NCBI GenBank assembly: GCA_031472005.1
Contig: PZJY01000006.1
Coordinates: forward strand, 2,728,001 to 2,792,000
Source of the DNA: Tetracladium setigerum
Taxonomy: Eukaryota > Ascomycota > Leotiomycetes > Helotiales
Direction: 5' to 3'
DNA: 64,000 bases
A program made the translations under genes and the position numbers. Under the pieces are notes generated by a model. It did no database searches and had not been told where the DNA came from. It saw only the letters and a program-made list of their open reading frames with translations. Positions 34,901-46,893 of this stretch are shown in pieces. Position 1 is the first letter of the stretch, and each line of letters begins with the position of its first letter.

Positions 34901-36881
34901 TTAGCTACTGAAGCAAATCCTTAAGCAACGCCATTCCATTTTAGGCACATACATCAAAGGACGCTGCCCCAGCTTATCCTTCGCATCCTTATCCAAACCA
35001 CACTCCAGCAACAGCTTCACGACCTCCAAATTTTCCATCTCGGCAACAAGATGCAACGCAGACTTGCCATCGGCAGAAATAGCATGCATATTTGCACCAG
35101 CGTCACGAAGGAGCTTCACGGATTCTAAATTCCCGCAAATAGCAGCCGCCATTATGGGTTGCCGCCCAAATCTGCCAACGGCATTCAGGTCTGCGCCGTG
35201 TGCGATCAAGAGTGCTACGATTCGCGGTCTGCCGAAGAATAAGGCAGTGTGAAGAACGGAATCTCTCTTGGAGGCCTGTCGCTTTGTACTGGCTCCGCCG
35301 ATGAGTAGAGCGGAGGCTGCAGACTCGCAGTTCTCCCTGACAGCGATTCGGAGGGCTGTTATTTTTTCCTTGTTCAAGATCTCGGGATTAGCTCCGGCTT
35401 GTAACAGGACTGCGACAAATTCGTGGTGATCTTTACGGGTGGCGACATGAAGGGGCGTATCTCCGTCGAAATTCTGGATGTTGGGATCGAAACCATGGGC
35501 TAGTAAGAGTGCAGCGGCTTCTGAAAATCCCCTTGTTGCAGCAGTATGAAGCAACTTGCTCTTTGATTGGTCCTCAGCAGAAAAATTGGTACCTGCTCCA
35601 TTCTCCAATAGCAGTGAAATTATCTCCAAGCAGTTCGAAGCAACGGCAAAATCAAGCGCTGTCTCGCCCTCAATTTTGCTACCGAGTTCAAATCCTGCGT
35701 CGAGAAGAAGCTTGACAACTTCCAGATTTCCACCCCCGGCAGCGATTGGTATCAAGGCTTGAGTTAAATCCTCTGACAAAGCAAAGCATTTTTTGTCCAG
35801 CAGAAACTTGACAACTTCCGCATGGCCATTCGAGGCAGCATAATGCAGCGTAGACCACCCAGTACGGCTAACCCGAGAAACTGAGTCGTAATATGACACC
35901 AGTGAGTCCGTAGCACCATGATCAAACATAGCTTGGAGACACTGTAAGTGTCCTCCTCTAGCAGCAACGTGTAATGCACTGGGTACATTTACTGCAGGTG
36001 TTACTTCAGCACCGCTGTCCATCAGGTACTCTACGATCGCTGAGTGGCCATTAGAAGCGGCTTCAAAGAGCGAAGATAAAAGTTTGCGTGGCTCAAAGGG
36101 TTGGATGCTGTTCCTTAGAAGCTTGACGGTGCTCAGGTGCCCATTGCGTGCGGCCATCGAAATTGCAGATTGGCCCTGCCAAGGTCGAAAACGAACCGAA
36201 GCACCAGCGTCGAGCAACAATTGGACCATTTGATCATCCCCTTAAGTGCAGCCAATTCAAGTGCATTAAAGACATCCTCTTGGTTGCCATACATGTCTCG
36301 TGGCCGAATCGGAGTGTCAATATTTTGGCTCCTAAACTGAGGAGCAGTTTGACGGTGGAAGGCTGCGAGGAAACGACGGCTTGCTCGAGCATTTTATGGA
36401 GGGTGACTTTCATTCTTTTGAAGTGGAGCAACTCTTCTTTGACGAGTTTTTCGACCACTGAGTTGTGTCCTACCGTGCACGCAAGCACCAATGCCCGCAG
36501 CTTATCTTCATAGGTAAAGTATCCGGATTGAAATTGGCCAGGGAGGTAAGCAAACCTTGGTCTATTTCCCTCCAGTTTCTCGTATCCAACGACATATTGT
36601 TTGAAGCTGGGTTGTGGAGCAAGGTGAAGGACCGAGAGGAGCGCATGACTTCCAGCAAGTTTGAGGTGGAAGCGATCGAGATATGAGAGGTATGAGATGA
36701 TCTGGAGAAGGGTTTCCACTGGAAGCGATGTTATAATTTTTTGAGGAGTAGTAGATGACTGAGAAGAGACATCTGGTTTTAACCGCACAACAAGCTCCAA
36801 GACCTGGCCGCTGAGTGGCTGTTGTGCTTCCATGCCGCTGGAAGTATATGGTGAAAGGAAGCTAGCGTAGATGAGCATCAT
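34901..36881 (-). CDS. F-box plus ankyrin-repeat protein (three apparent frameshifts)
   Basis: ATG at 36881 (or 36833). Residues about 51-90 form an F-box (SLPVETLLQIISYLSYLDRF). From about residue 130 on, at least a dozen ankyrin repeats with the usual TPLHVAA / HLEVVKLLLDAGA pattern. The frame is broken three times at short homopolymers: A4 at 36323-36326 (then NIDTPIRPRDMYGN), G4 at 36238-36241 (then LAALKGDDQMVQLLLDAG) and A4 at 34939-34942 (then NGMALLKDLLQ, stop at 34905). Adding one base at each gives one 659-residue protein with unbroken repeat periodicity. Role: probably a substrate-recognition subunit of an SCF ubiquitin ligase or a recognition protein of the HET/NLR type. A non-coding 5' exon may lie upstream (GTAAGC donor at 36936). 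Confidence 0.75.
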
Positions 36882-37609
36882 GGTACCTTGAATTGGGTGG
36901 GAATACAAAAAAACGGAAGGATATTGTTCGGCTTACCTGGTAGGGCTGTCGGTAGAATTGTACTGTACCTCAAGTAGAAATTGCGGCAAGTCCAGTCGGT
37001 GTCTGCGATGCGGAGAAACTATTGCCAAATTAAATTGAGCTTCACCGGGCCGCCGTCATTGTGAGAATGCGACAGTCCCAAAGCTTACTTACCAGTATTA
37101 CTATCGATAGTATAAGTACAAGGAATGCTAAGCGGATGAAGTCGAGAAGCAGTGTCAACGATGGTGATCTGCGAAAATGAAGGGGTCGAGTCACAAGAGG
37201 CTAGTCCGGATGCCAAGATGCTGCCACCGAGCACACAAGTTCATGGGACCATAGACTCAATACAAAATAAGATGGTAAAGAAGAGGAGATATCGAGATGT
37301 TTCGTGGGTTGCGAGATGAGTAAGAAGGGAAGGTCTGAAAGGCTTCTGAGATTGAGATTAAGCTTGAATGAGGGGGCTCTTGGCTGTCACGTGAAGAGAA
37401 TTGTCTCATCTTCATGATAACTGATATAAACCTTAAAGAAGGAAATTCTTGATTATTGAGTTCTAATTAATATGCGCTCTTACTGGAGATAATTATCCGG
37501 ACTCCATCGCTACAAGTACATGTCCTGATAAACGCCTTATATACAACAGATCTATGACCCCAACCTCGACTCCTTCTCCTATGACTCAACAAGAAAAGAA
37601 AAACTCCAT
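36882..37609. other. Intergenic, no gene seen
   Basis: Promoter of the ankyrin gene and 3' region of the permease. Possible spliced 5' leader of the ankyrin gene near 36905-37000; otherwise nothing. Confidence 0.4.
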
Positions 37610-39322
37610 CTAACACAAAAAGTCGCAGAACTTCGTAAAGGCGCTCTTTGGGCCCTGAGCATTCCAATCAGTGGTATCATGCAACGTGCACCCCGTATCA
37701 ACATCCGCCTCAGCAGACTTAACAAACGCCGTCTTCATGATCAACTTGTGACCGACATACAACACAACAAACAAGAAAACGCTAACGTAAGCCGTGAAAA
37801 ACTTGGAAACATTCCATGGCATGAAGGAGGTGAAGCCGTTGGTGAGGATGATGAGGATGTTAAAGAAGAGTCCGTACCAGGCGAATGCTGGTTGCCAGTG
37901 TGCCTTGTAAGGGAGGGTATCACGCGAAATACTTTGCGCGTGGAGAGCCCGCATGAAGGCGATGTGGCAGCCATTAATACAAGCCCAGGTGATGAATCCA
38001 GCGACACTGGTGATGTTGAGGAACCAGTCGAAGACGACTGCAGAGCTAGTGGAGCAGTTGAGGAAAGCCAAGAGACCGAAAGTGGCGGTAAAAAGAACCG
38101 CGATGATGGGAACGCCATGCTTGTTTGTCTTGCCGAGGAGTTTCGGGGCGCTGCCGTCGTTGGCGAGGCCGAGGAGAATTCGAGAGCCGGAGTAGACGTT
38201 GGAATTAGCGGCGGATAGGACGACGAAGAGGAGCACGGCGTTGATGATGTGTGGGAGGACGGGGACATTGTGAAGTTGGGCGGCAATGACGAAGGGTGAT
38301 GCTGTGGCATCAGATTTGTCGCTGAGCAGGGAGGTGTTGGTGTGGGGGACCAAGAGACCGATGCAGAAGATGGTGGCGACGAAGAAGATGAGAATGCGGT
38401 AGAAAGTCTTCTTGATGGCGGCCGGGACGTTCTTGCGTGGATTCTCAGTCTCACCGGCGGCAATACCGACGAGTTCGGTTCCTTGGTAGGAGAAACCGGC
38501 TTGGATGAGAACGGCCCAGAACCCGACGAATTTACCAAGAGGACCAGAGACAAGATGTTCCGCAAACGCGCCGGGGTCCTTCCAGTATCGGAAGCCAATA
38601 CGTTCGTGGTCTGGGCCACCTCCAAGATCAATGCAGACTGCGAAGATGATAAAGCCGATGACGGTAACTACCTTGACAGTACTGAACCAGAATTCGACCT
38701 CACCAAAGAACTTGACGGGCATAAGGTTCAGCAGTGTAATGGCGACCCAAGAGATGGCAATGCAGTATGCGATGTTGAAGTTCGGTGCCCAGTATTGAAC
38801 AATGAGACCAGTCACGGTGAGTTCGAGAGCGAAAGTCATTCCCCAAGAGAACCAATAGATCCATCCCATGGCAAAACCGAGGGATGGGTCAATGAAGCGA
38901 GTTGCGTATGAGGTGAAGGCGCCGGGAATGGGGATATAGGTGCCCATCTCTCCAAGGGAGGCCATGACACTGTAGACAATCGATCCAACGAAAGCATAGG
39001 CAATCAATGCACCTGCTGGTCCAGACGTGGCAATAGCAGCACCAGAACCGATGAAAAGTCCCGTTCCAATCGTACCACCTAAAGTGTGTTAGAAGTCATC
39101 ACGGCAAGGAGATGAGGAGGAGTGAGAGGTACCAATGGCAATCATCTGAAGATGGCGACTCTTCAACTTCCTCTCCACTTGACAGGAGCCCTTCTCAGCA
39201 TCACTGCCATTGTCATCGGCCGAACTCCTCGAAGCCCCATCAGCAACCATCATCTTCTCGGTCGTGTAGGCGGAGTTTGGGCGGCTCCCCTCACGGGCCG
39301 TGGTAGTTGCTGTTCCTGTCAT
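37610..39322 (-). CDS. Amino-acid permease, YAT family (APC superfamily)
   Basis: Two exons (39322-39133, 39078-37610) joined by a 54-nt intron (GTACCT...TTTAG) inside the signature MIAIGGTIGTGLFIG, which is complete only after splicing. 552 residues, 12 membrane segments, the first-TM glycine motif, LGEMGTYIPIPGAFTSYATRFIDPSLGFAMGW and FSYQGTELVGIAAGETENPRKNVP, all diagnostic of fungal amino-acid transporters (GAP1/AGP/CAN-like). The N-terminus (about 55 residues) is cytoplasmic and Ser/Lys-rich, as expected for ubiquitin-controlled turnover. Plasma membrane; proton-coupled uptake of one or several amino acids; the substrate is not clear. No defect. Confidence 0.95.
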
Positions 39323-40457
39323 TGTTGAACGATGCTACAGCACTTCACAGCTGTATAATTGTCACGATTGAACCAAATAGGCTTGAAATTGGGTAATATT
39401 GAATGATTCTGACACAAAAGATCCACGGGAGAGGAAGGAGAAGAGCATTATGTACGTAGAGGGGAGAATGGCAGAACTTTCCGCTCTAAACCAAAAGAGT
39501 ACAGCAGACTAGATGAATGTTGATCATGAAAACTCCACTTGGAGAATTTAACCCGAAAGTATGAAGTAATGGAAAACGTTTGACGATGGGCCCATTTCAA
39601 ATTTTGAAAGCCGCGCCGCCTCGAATAGATCAGAATTTGGAGAAGCCGCCACTACTTGGTGGATCTTAGCGGCAAAGAGTTGCCCGGCTACTGAAGGCAA
39701 AGAGTAGGCATGTTGCCGAAAGTACCATGTTGGCTACAGTATCCTATAGGGCTGAACTCTACGCTGTTGACAGGTTTGATTCTGTTGGTGTTCGCTGGGG
39801 TTGATGCGCGGAGAATGAATTAGCCTCGAAAGTTGTTTTTTTTCTCTCAAAGTTTGACTCGAAATTTTCGAGGATGTGGCGGGTGGTGGTACGTGAGTCC
39901 TTGGCACTCGGCGCTCCCCGGCCGCGATGGACATGCTCGGCCAGTTCTCGGAGAGTGAGAAGTTGGAGTCATAGAGTCACTGTAGAAGTCGACTGGGAGA
40001 AGGAAGGGTGGGATCTTCTACCATTTGTATCATTTCTTGGAGCAGCAGAAGAACTTGACGGAGATTCTGGAGAGCAGCACAACATTGCTGATGCTGGAGA
40101 ACAACTTACATTAGACACGTGATGGTTCGCGGTTGTGGCGTTCGCAGACAAGCTTTCGGGTAGAAACCTTTAGCGTTGCCTCCACCAACCAAAGAAGAGA
40201 TACTACGTCAGCTCGTCTTGAACTTAGGATTGATCTAAACCTCTTTCTACGGGCTATTCAAATGCGAAGCACGGCAAGTAGTCCAATGGCACAAAAGTAC
40301 AAATGACTGAAGAAAGTTGATTGAAGAAAGTTTGAAAGCGAAGCAGCATTAATTATTATATGGCATCAAGCCTTTTTTTTTCCAAGCGTCTATATGATAT
40401 TATTCCCTAGTCCCGTTTAAACGCAACAGCTAAACTCCAGAATACCCACGAAACAAA
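39323..40457. other. Intergenic, no gene seen
   Basis: Permease promoter followed by the 3' region of the mucin-like gene. Frames at 39734-39934 and 39874-40122 overlap on opposite strands and have no features. Confidence 0.45.
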
Positions 40458-43041
40458 TCAAGGAGCAGCAGCAGCAGCAGTCACAGTGATATAAACCGTC
40501 TCTTTCTCCTTCACTCTTTCCGTCATCGTCATGACGCTTGTAACGGTCACGGTGACAGGTAAGGGTACCAAATCATTGTTCCCAGTCGGCATGGGAATGA
40601 TAGTCAGGAATGTGAAGTCCGGTAGGTTGCCAATGTCTCCATCGCCGGCGGTTGGGTTGGGCGCCGGCGAGATAATTGGTGCGGGTTTAAGAATGATCGT
40701 TGTTGCGGGGATTTCAATGATCGATGTTGGCTGGGGTTGCTCTGTCTTGATAATTGATGTCGGAGCTTGCTCCGTGGTTGTAGGCTCGGCAGGCAATGAG
40801 GTTTTTGTTGGCAGGTCTGGCTCCGAAGGGAAAGTTGGCTCGATCAAGGGTGTTTCGGTTCGAGTGCGAGTTACACGGATGGTGGTTATTTCCGGGATGA
40901 AAGTCTTGGTGAGAGTTTTAATGGGAGGTTGCTCCTCTGTTTGCGGAGGACTTGAGAGTTCTGGAATTCCGGTGACTGTAGGTGCCGCTGTGAAGGTCTT
41001 GAATGGAAAGGTTGTTGCGATTTGACCGTCTCCATCTACGGGATCTTGTGTTGGAATCGGTTTCTCGGTGGTGGTTGGCTCTGGCTCCTTTGTCGTTGAG
41101 GTCTCTACAGGTGCAGCGTCAGATGTAGGCACGGGTAGGGCATCGCTTGGAGTAAATGTCCGGAACGGCAGTGTAGTCAAAACATCAGATGGTCGACCAG
41201 GGGCTCGGGTGTTCTTGTGATTTCGGTAGTCGGTGGGCGTTGAGTAAGAACAATACTGGTTGGTACTTGAGGGGGCTCTGTTTTTGACTCGGGCACAGAG
41301 ATGGATTGTGAGGTTGGCAGATTTGTCTGTGTTGGCTCATCTGGACTTGTTCCGTCATCTCCAAGCACCTCCTTTGCCTTGTCCTTATCGACACAACCAA
41401 CACTCACACCAGCTGTATTTTTCATCGGCATAGCAAAACATTCTGTTCCAGTCGCACAAGTCGTCATAGTAAACTTTCCATCTGCGTTACAATTCCCGAT
41501 GTTCCCATTGATACAAGCGATTGTGCCTGCATTACACCCAGTTGAGGGTCGATGCCTCCGAAAAACTTATTAAATTCTTTGGCTTGGTCGAGATTGGCGC
41601 TTGCTTGGGCAGGTGATACTGAGATGGTTTGGGTTGGGGCTGGAAGAACAGATGGGATCTCTGTAATCTGGGGGACTGTTGGGTTGGTTGAAACCACCTG
41701 GGTGGACGAGGCCGTTGCTGAGGTTGGAAGGGATGACGACAGCGAACCGGAAAGACTTGTCTCTGAAGATGCAGGTTCTTCTGTTTTGGTATTTGTAGCA
41801 GTTGAGGCATCAGTAGACGATTCGATGGATGACGTTCGCGTGATGGTACTTCGTAAAGAAGACACACTCGTCGGAGTCTGACTTTGGACTGAAGACTCGG
41901 TGCTAATCAGGCCGGAAGTTTCTGAAAACGAGCTTGAAGCCTCGGTCTTGGATGTGGCAGTCTGACTTGGCTCAGAAGTCTTTTGGGTAGTGGATTCGAT
42001 TGTTGTTGTGCTCAATTTCACAGAAGAAGGAACTTCTAAGCTTGAGGTAGGGTCAGAAGTGGCTGCTGTACTAGATTCGAGTACTGTTGTGCCCGATTCC
42101 ACAGAAGAAGAAACTTCTAGGCTTGACGTCGGGACAGAAGTGGCCGTAGTGGGAGATTCAGTTGCCGGTGTGCTCTCTTCTGTAGAAGACGGGACTCCTG
42201 GGCTTGAGATTGGAATGGAAGGAAGCTGTGTCGATGCAGTTACCAACGGTTCTGCTGTCGAGGTGAAAGTTGGACTTGGAAGCACCGTCGATGAGACCAG
42301 AGATTGCTCTGAAGTTAAGGTGATTGGAGAAGTTGAGAGCTCGGTGGTGAGTGTTGACAACTGTTCCCTTGTCGATGTGAGGCTTGGTGTTGGTAGTACT
42401 GAACTCGGAGTTTCCAAAACTGAGGACTCTAAAGTAGACGATGGTTGGATGACATTTGTGGGAGGAAGAGTCGTCTCAAATGTGGTACTAGGACCTAGCT
42501 CAGATGTAGTACTAGGAATGACTTCACTCGGTTGACTTGTCGGTACTTGCGGCTCTGAAGCGACGGGCAAAGAGCTTGGGATCGGCTCAACTATCGCGGA
42601 AGTTGCTGGTAGTGAGGTGATTTCAGCGGATGGAGCTGAAGTTGATTCCGGAATGCTAGTCGGCGGTGTAGACTCAGTGAAAGCTGGAGGAGATGTGAAT
42701 TCAACGGGAGGTGCTGAAGTTAATTCGACAACGCTGGTCGGTAGTGGAGCTTCTGTAAGAGTTGGAGCTGCAGACGTTTCTTGCGTCGGTATTGGGCCGA
42801 GTGAAGGAGGTTGTACTGTTGTAGGGATAATCGGAATGATAGTCAGAGGATCACCCACGATATTTGGTATCTCTGTCGCTGGATCTTGCCTCGGGCTGTA
42901 TAGTGTTAGAGTTGGTTGATGAAGATAATTAGACGGAACCCACAGAATTCTACCCCAATCTAAGTTCCCACGCCGTAACGGACCTGCCGCAGTAAGAACA
43001 GTAAAGAAAGCTACACCGTAGATTGTATGTAGCAGCTTCAT
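40458..43041 (-). CDS. Large Ser/Thr-rich secreted protein with CBM19-like chitin-binding module (two apparent frameshifts)
   Basis: Signal peptide MKLLHTIYGVAFFTVLTAAG at the start, then about 430 residues of Ser/Thr/Pro/Glu-rich sequence with short imperfect repeats (SSLEVPSSV, TATSVPTSSLEV). At about residue 500 a six-cysteine module follows (CNAGTIACINGNIGNC, then TTCATGTECFAMP, then VSVGC), very like the CBM19-type module of fungal surface proteins. It is out of frame unless one base is added at CCC 41537-41539. The second Thr/Pro-rich half joins after one more base at the G4 run 41200-41203. The corrected product has 861 residues and ends TVYITVTAAAAAP without a GPI signal. Expected role: O-glycosylated wall or matrix protein binding chitin. 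The promoter side has a 190-base purine tract on the plus strand (43145-43335). Confidence 0.7.
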
Positions 43042-44674
43042 GATCTCGATTATATGGAAAATATGCGAAGAAGTGTTGGTGATCTTTGCAGATCGTCGTA
43101 TTTTAGAATCCGGACTTTTGACACAAACCCGTGTGCTTTTTAAGGGAAAATTGTAAAGAAAAGAAAGAGATCGGATCGAGTCCTCAGATACAAATGAAAG
43201 AATTGACAAATATGAGAAACAGATACGACGAGGAAAAGAATAAAGGAACGAAGAGGAGAAAAGAAGGAAAGATAATCAGAGACGACGGACGGAAAGAGAG
43301 TGAAAAGACGCGAGGAAGGAAAGCGAGAAGACGTGTATCTTCTCGGGAACCTCGAGTTGTCCTCGGGGGTCTTTGTATTGTACCATCTCGGGTCCTCGTT
43401 TCGTAAAGCAGAGGACAGGAAAAGCCGACCATTTCCTGCATCACAATAGGCTTGCAGTTGGGCCTTGTCTTGAGGGTCTGGATCATGCCGTATTGGCGAG
43501 GCGGCTCAAGAGATTAATTGCGATGGTTTGCTTCCACTGGGAATGGAGAGTTGAAGACCACGACTGGGGTTTGACTTGTCGTCAACTGTCAGCCAGCGAA
43601 TGGATGTAGTCTCGCGGTTCTATGAGACGAATATATCTGGGTACGGGCGGTTGGGACAGAAGACGCGAGATTGTGTTTGAGGTTGGCGCGAAACAGTCGC
43701 AGGGCCGTCATCTATTGGCTGGACAATTTAGACCAGTCAGACGCGATGGAAAAGGTAAAAACTAAAAATGGATGACTGGGCACGAGACAAGATTGTCATG
43801 ATCGAACAATAAAATATGCAAATCGTTCATTAGAAGGCTTGCATTTTAAAAATTCTATTTATCTGTGATTTTTTTTCTCCTTGTTTGGGAAGAGGATCAC
43901 GTGCGGGGAACGTAGACTACGGCACGTGACCCACTTTGTTCCTGCTTATGTAATGATGGTAAGTTCTCGGCGGTGGTTCTTGCAGAGACCCCAAGCTCTC
44001 GGAGAGGCGGAGGGGTATGCTACCCCGAAACGATAAGCATTCACTCCCATGAATCTTGATACATACTGTCGGTAATTTAGATTAGATTTCAAGAACAACG
44101 TCACTACTTACGACAATGTTCAGGCCACTGGACTCGGTGGATTGCTCTGTCGTTTCACTTACCAAGAATAATAAGTGCCGTATTGCATGCTCATATTGGA
44201 CTGGATGTGATAATTAAATGCATTTTGGAGAAGCATCGACTGGCAAGACCCAATTGTCGAGGCTGCCTAGCCTATACCATCATCCTTCAGTTAATCCCAA
44301 TAAGGTCGCATATATGTGGGGCGAAGCTGAATACGCATTCGATCTTATGCTCGTGTTGAATCTTGACTGTTCAGAATAGATACTATGCATAAAGGATTTC
44401 GATGCAAGACAACTGCAAAATACCCTATGATGCCATGGTAAAAAGGAATGGGAGTAGAGCCTCACGTTTTGTTCAGATGGTACGGACTTGCTCCCTTTCA
44501 GTCTTCACTCCTTAATCTTGAATCTTGAATTTTCTTCTTCTTTTTACTACGCTGTTAGCTCTTCAGAACTCCAAAAACAAGTCATAGTATCTGTAAATTT
44601 AACTCGAACTCGGAGATGAGTATTCTAATGTATTTTTTTAATCTTGTTACAGATATATGTTCTCGATAAAATCC
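43042..44674. other. Intergenic, purine-rich promoter tract, no gene seen
   Basis: 43145-43335 is a GA-rich tract (AAAGAAAGAG, GGAAAGAGAG), CT-rich on the coding strand of the mucin-like gene just downstream. The rest (43400-44670) has only short frames. CACGTG at 43922-43927 (GGCACGTGAC) is an E-box-like palindrome. Confidence 0.45.
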
Positions 44675-46893
44675 CTAGACGAGATTAATAACAAGTCTCT
44701 TTCTCCCGTCATTTACAGCCACATTAACACAATCACCCTCCTGAACCATACCTCCTCCTTGTTCCATAATTGAGAAGATAGTCCTCTTCCCTTTGTCTCT
44801 GCCTTCTACCGGTGACTCTATGGGCGACTGGAACATTGCGATCCTCTTAAATGTCCCTGTCACACCTGTAGGGCGTATAATAATGCCAGTGAAAGAACCC
44901 TCCACAAGAACAACAAGCAGCAAGAAGACGTCCATTGACTCTTTTCTGATACTGAGCCCAATATCTGGCATGACGGTACAAGCAACTTTTTCCCCATCAA
45001 TACACACATCATGAGGGTTGAACGAAGGCCGGAAGGGATACGCAAGAGCTACAGTCGCGTGAGAGAGAAACTCGCAAGATACCCTCAGCGTTGCCGCAGT
45101 AACTGAACTGAATGGATTTTTTGTAGCATAATCAATCGCGATATCCTCAACCGTGATAAATTCCTGCTCAGGGATCACGTTGTAGGAAGGTAGATGCACT
45201 CCAAATATTGCTTCCGGGACAGAGGCCCAGGACCACGACGGTGCAACATATTCCTCGTATTCCCTTGCGCTTGTTCGGACTTTGATATACCAGCATAGCT
45301 GGATCGCTAATCCTTGCCTCCACATACCGGCTACATACTCAATCTTGGAATCAGCGTGGACTAGTTGAGCTAGGCCAGAAAGAGCGACAAGTCTATCGCT
45401 ATCGTACGTTAAATAGCAAGTCGAGTAGGCGAGAACAATAGTGCTCCAGTTCTCAATTTTTGTTCGTGATTTGACATACGGCAGTCGATATTCTGAGTCG
45501 TTAGAGATAGTAGTAGGTAGGATCTCGCAACATATGTGAGAGTTGCACTCCAGTATATCTGCTGGTTCGTAAAGTGCACTGTGCGATGTGCCAGAATTCT
45601 TTCTTGAACAATCCATCCACGCTCAGAGAGTGCGGTACTCCTGAGTTTGTACTCAACTTCCTGATTGTATACTTCTACGTGCTTCTTTGCTTTTTGTTCA
45701 GTCGCTGTTGTGAGAGGGATCTGGCATCGCCAATGGCTAGTCCGTGGGTGCAGAAAGCCTACGCTGCTACCATCCCTTGCTCCCGAGGCAGCAATGTTTA
45801 GGCTTGAACTTCCGTAAACAGTACACATCAGTCCTGATTCTTTGGCCCAATCGTCTGCATCGTCTTGAATAATACACAATGAGTCAATCCAAAGATATTG
45901 AAAACCGAGGAAGCGAGCCACATCTATAGCATCCATGAATGTTTTTGACAAAGCTTTCAAAGGAATTTCTTGTTGGAAGATGTTCAAATTACTCTTCAAC
46001 AAAGTTAGAAACTTCGCACTGCCCCAAGAATGACTCAAAGTCGCGTACTGTTGTTTTTGATCAATGCCAACAGACTGACAAAGCCTTACCCTGTTGGGGC
46101 TTAAGAAAAGTAATCGTGTTGGAAGATGCTGGTCTTCGGGAGGTTTGCATTCCGTGTGGGAGGACAAGCAGTCTATGAACCATTCTTTGACTTGCGGCAA
46201 CCCATCTCTAGTGCTCATAGAAGTTTCATTTGCTGAGGGTAAATAACAGTTTACTAGGATGTTAGTAGATTCCGCTATGGATCCGAAAAATGACCAACCT
46301 AAATCTGGTGTATCTATAAAGCGCCATAGGCACTTATATTCATGGGACATGAACCCATCATCAATCCTCGTTTCGAGTTTTATCTGAGGTACAAGCAATC
46401 GTATCTCATCAGTCGATGGTGGTACTGGGCTTGATTAGTTACTTCTCTTGCATGGAAAGCGCAAAGCGCAAAGCAGTATAAGGAAGTTGAGGATAGAGTG
46501 AGACCAACAATTTTTATCAAGTTTGATAATCCCAGGCGGGACGGTATCCCAAATCTTGTTCTCCCAAAATTGTTTACTATCCTCCCATAACCTCTCGAAA
46601 GGAACTTCTTTCAATAGTTGAGCACAAAGCCTACAACTTAAAGCGGAAGCTTTTAAGGAGTCTACATGTGAAAAGTGGGGCAAGCTTTCTCCGGCGTAAA
46701 AAGCATCCCAGTTATTCGCGACATTGTGACAGTGGAAACAAAGCTGAGAAAGGCGGCGGCCGTTTGGTTTAGTCGTGTCTACAATACACTCAGAGGTGTC
46801 TTCTGGTGTCACTAAAGCAGTGGAGGTTGTATTTGTCCTGCTGTCGATTCTCCCATCGCCACCGCTCGCAGGTTCTGTATTCGAAAGTGACAT
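44675..46893 (-). CDS. HET-domain protein (apparent frameshift)
   Basis: Exon 1 is 46893-46509, exon 2 begins 46424; the 84-nt intron (donor GTTGGT, weak; branch region AACTAAT; CCCAG) removes an in-frame TAA. N-terminus has the CFHC...CRLC cysteine pairs usual before HET domains. The HET domain covers about residues 255-410 with YATLSHSWG, FLGFQYLWIDSLCIIQDDADDW, YGSSSLNIAA and ALSERGWIVQERILAHRTVHF followed by IYWEC. The last step needs one extra G at 45550-45551; then the reading continues for 295 residues (YLTYDSDRLVALSGLAQ, APSWSWASVP) to 44675. Corrected size 711 residues. HET proteins mediate heterokaryon incompatibility and cell death after non-self recognition. The GTG at 46911 is not a start. 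Confidence 0.82.

Noticed and set aside
37679..38911. Plus-strand frames of 179 and 189 codons
   Set aside because: Antisense to the permease, whose membrane and signature motifs are complete on the minus strand.
40531..42919. Several Val/Gly-rich plus-strand frames
   Set aside because: Mirror images of the Ser/Thr-rich gene; no signal peptide or domain.
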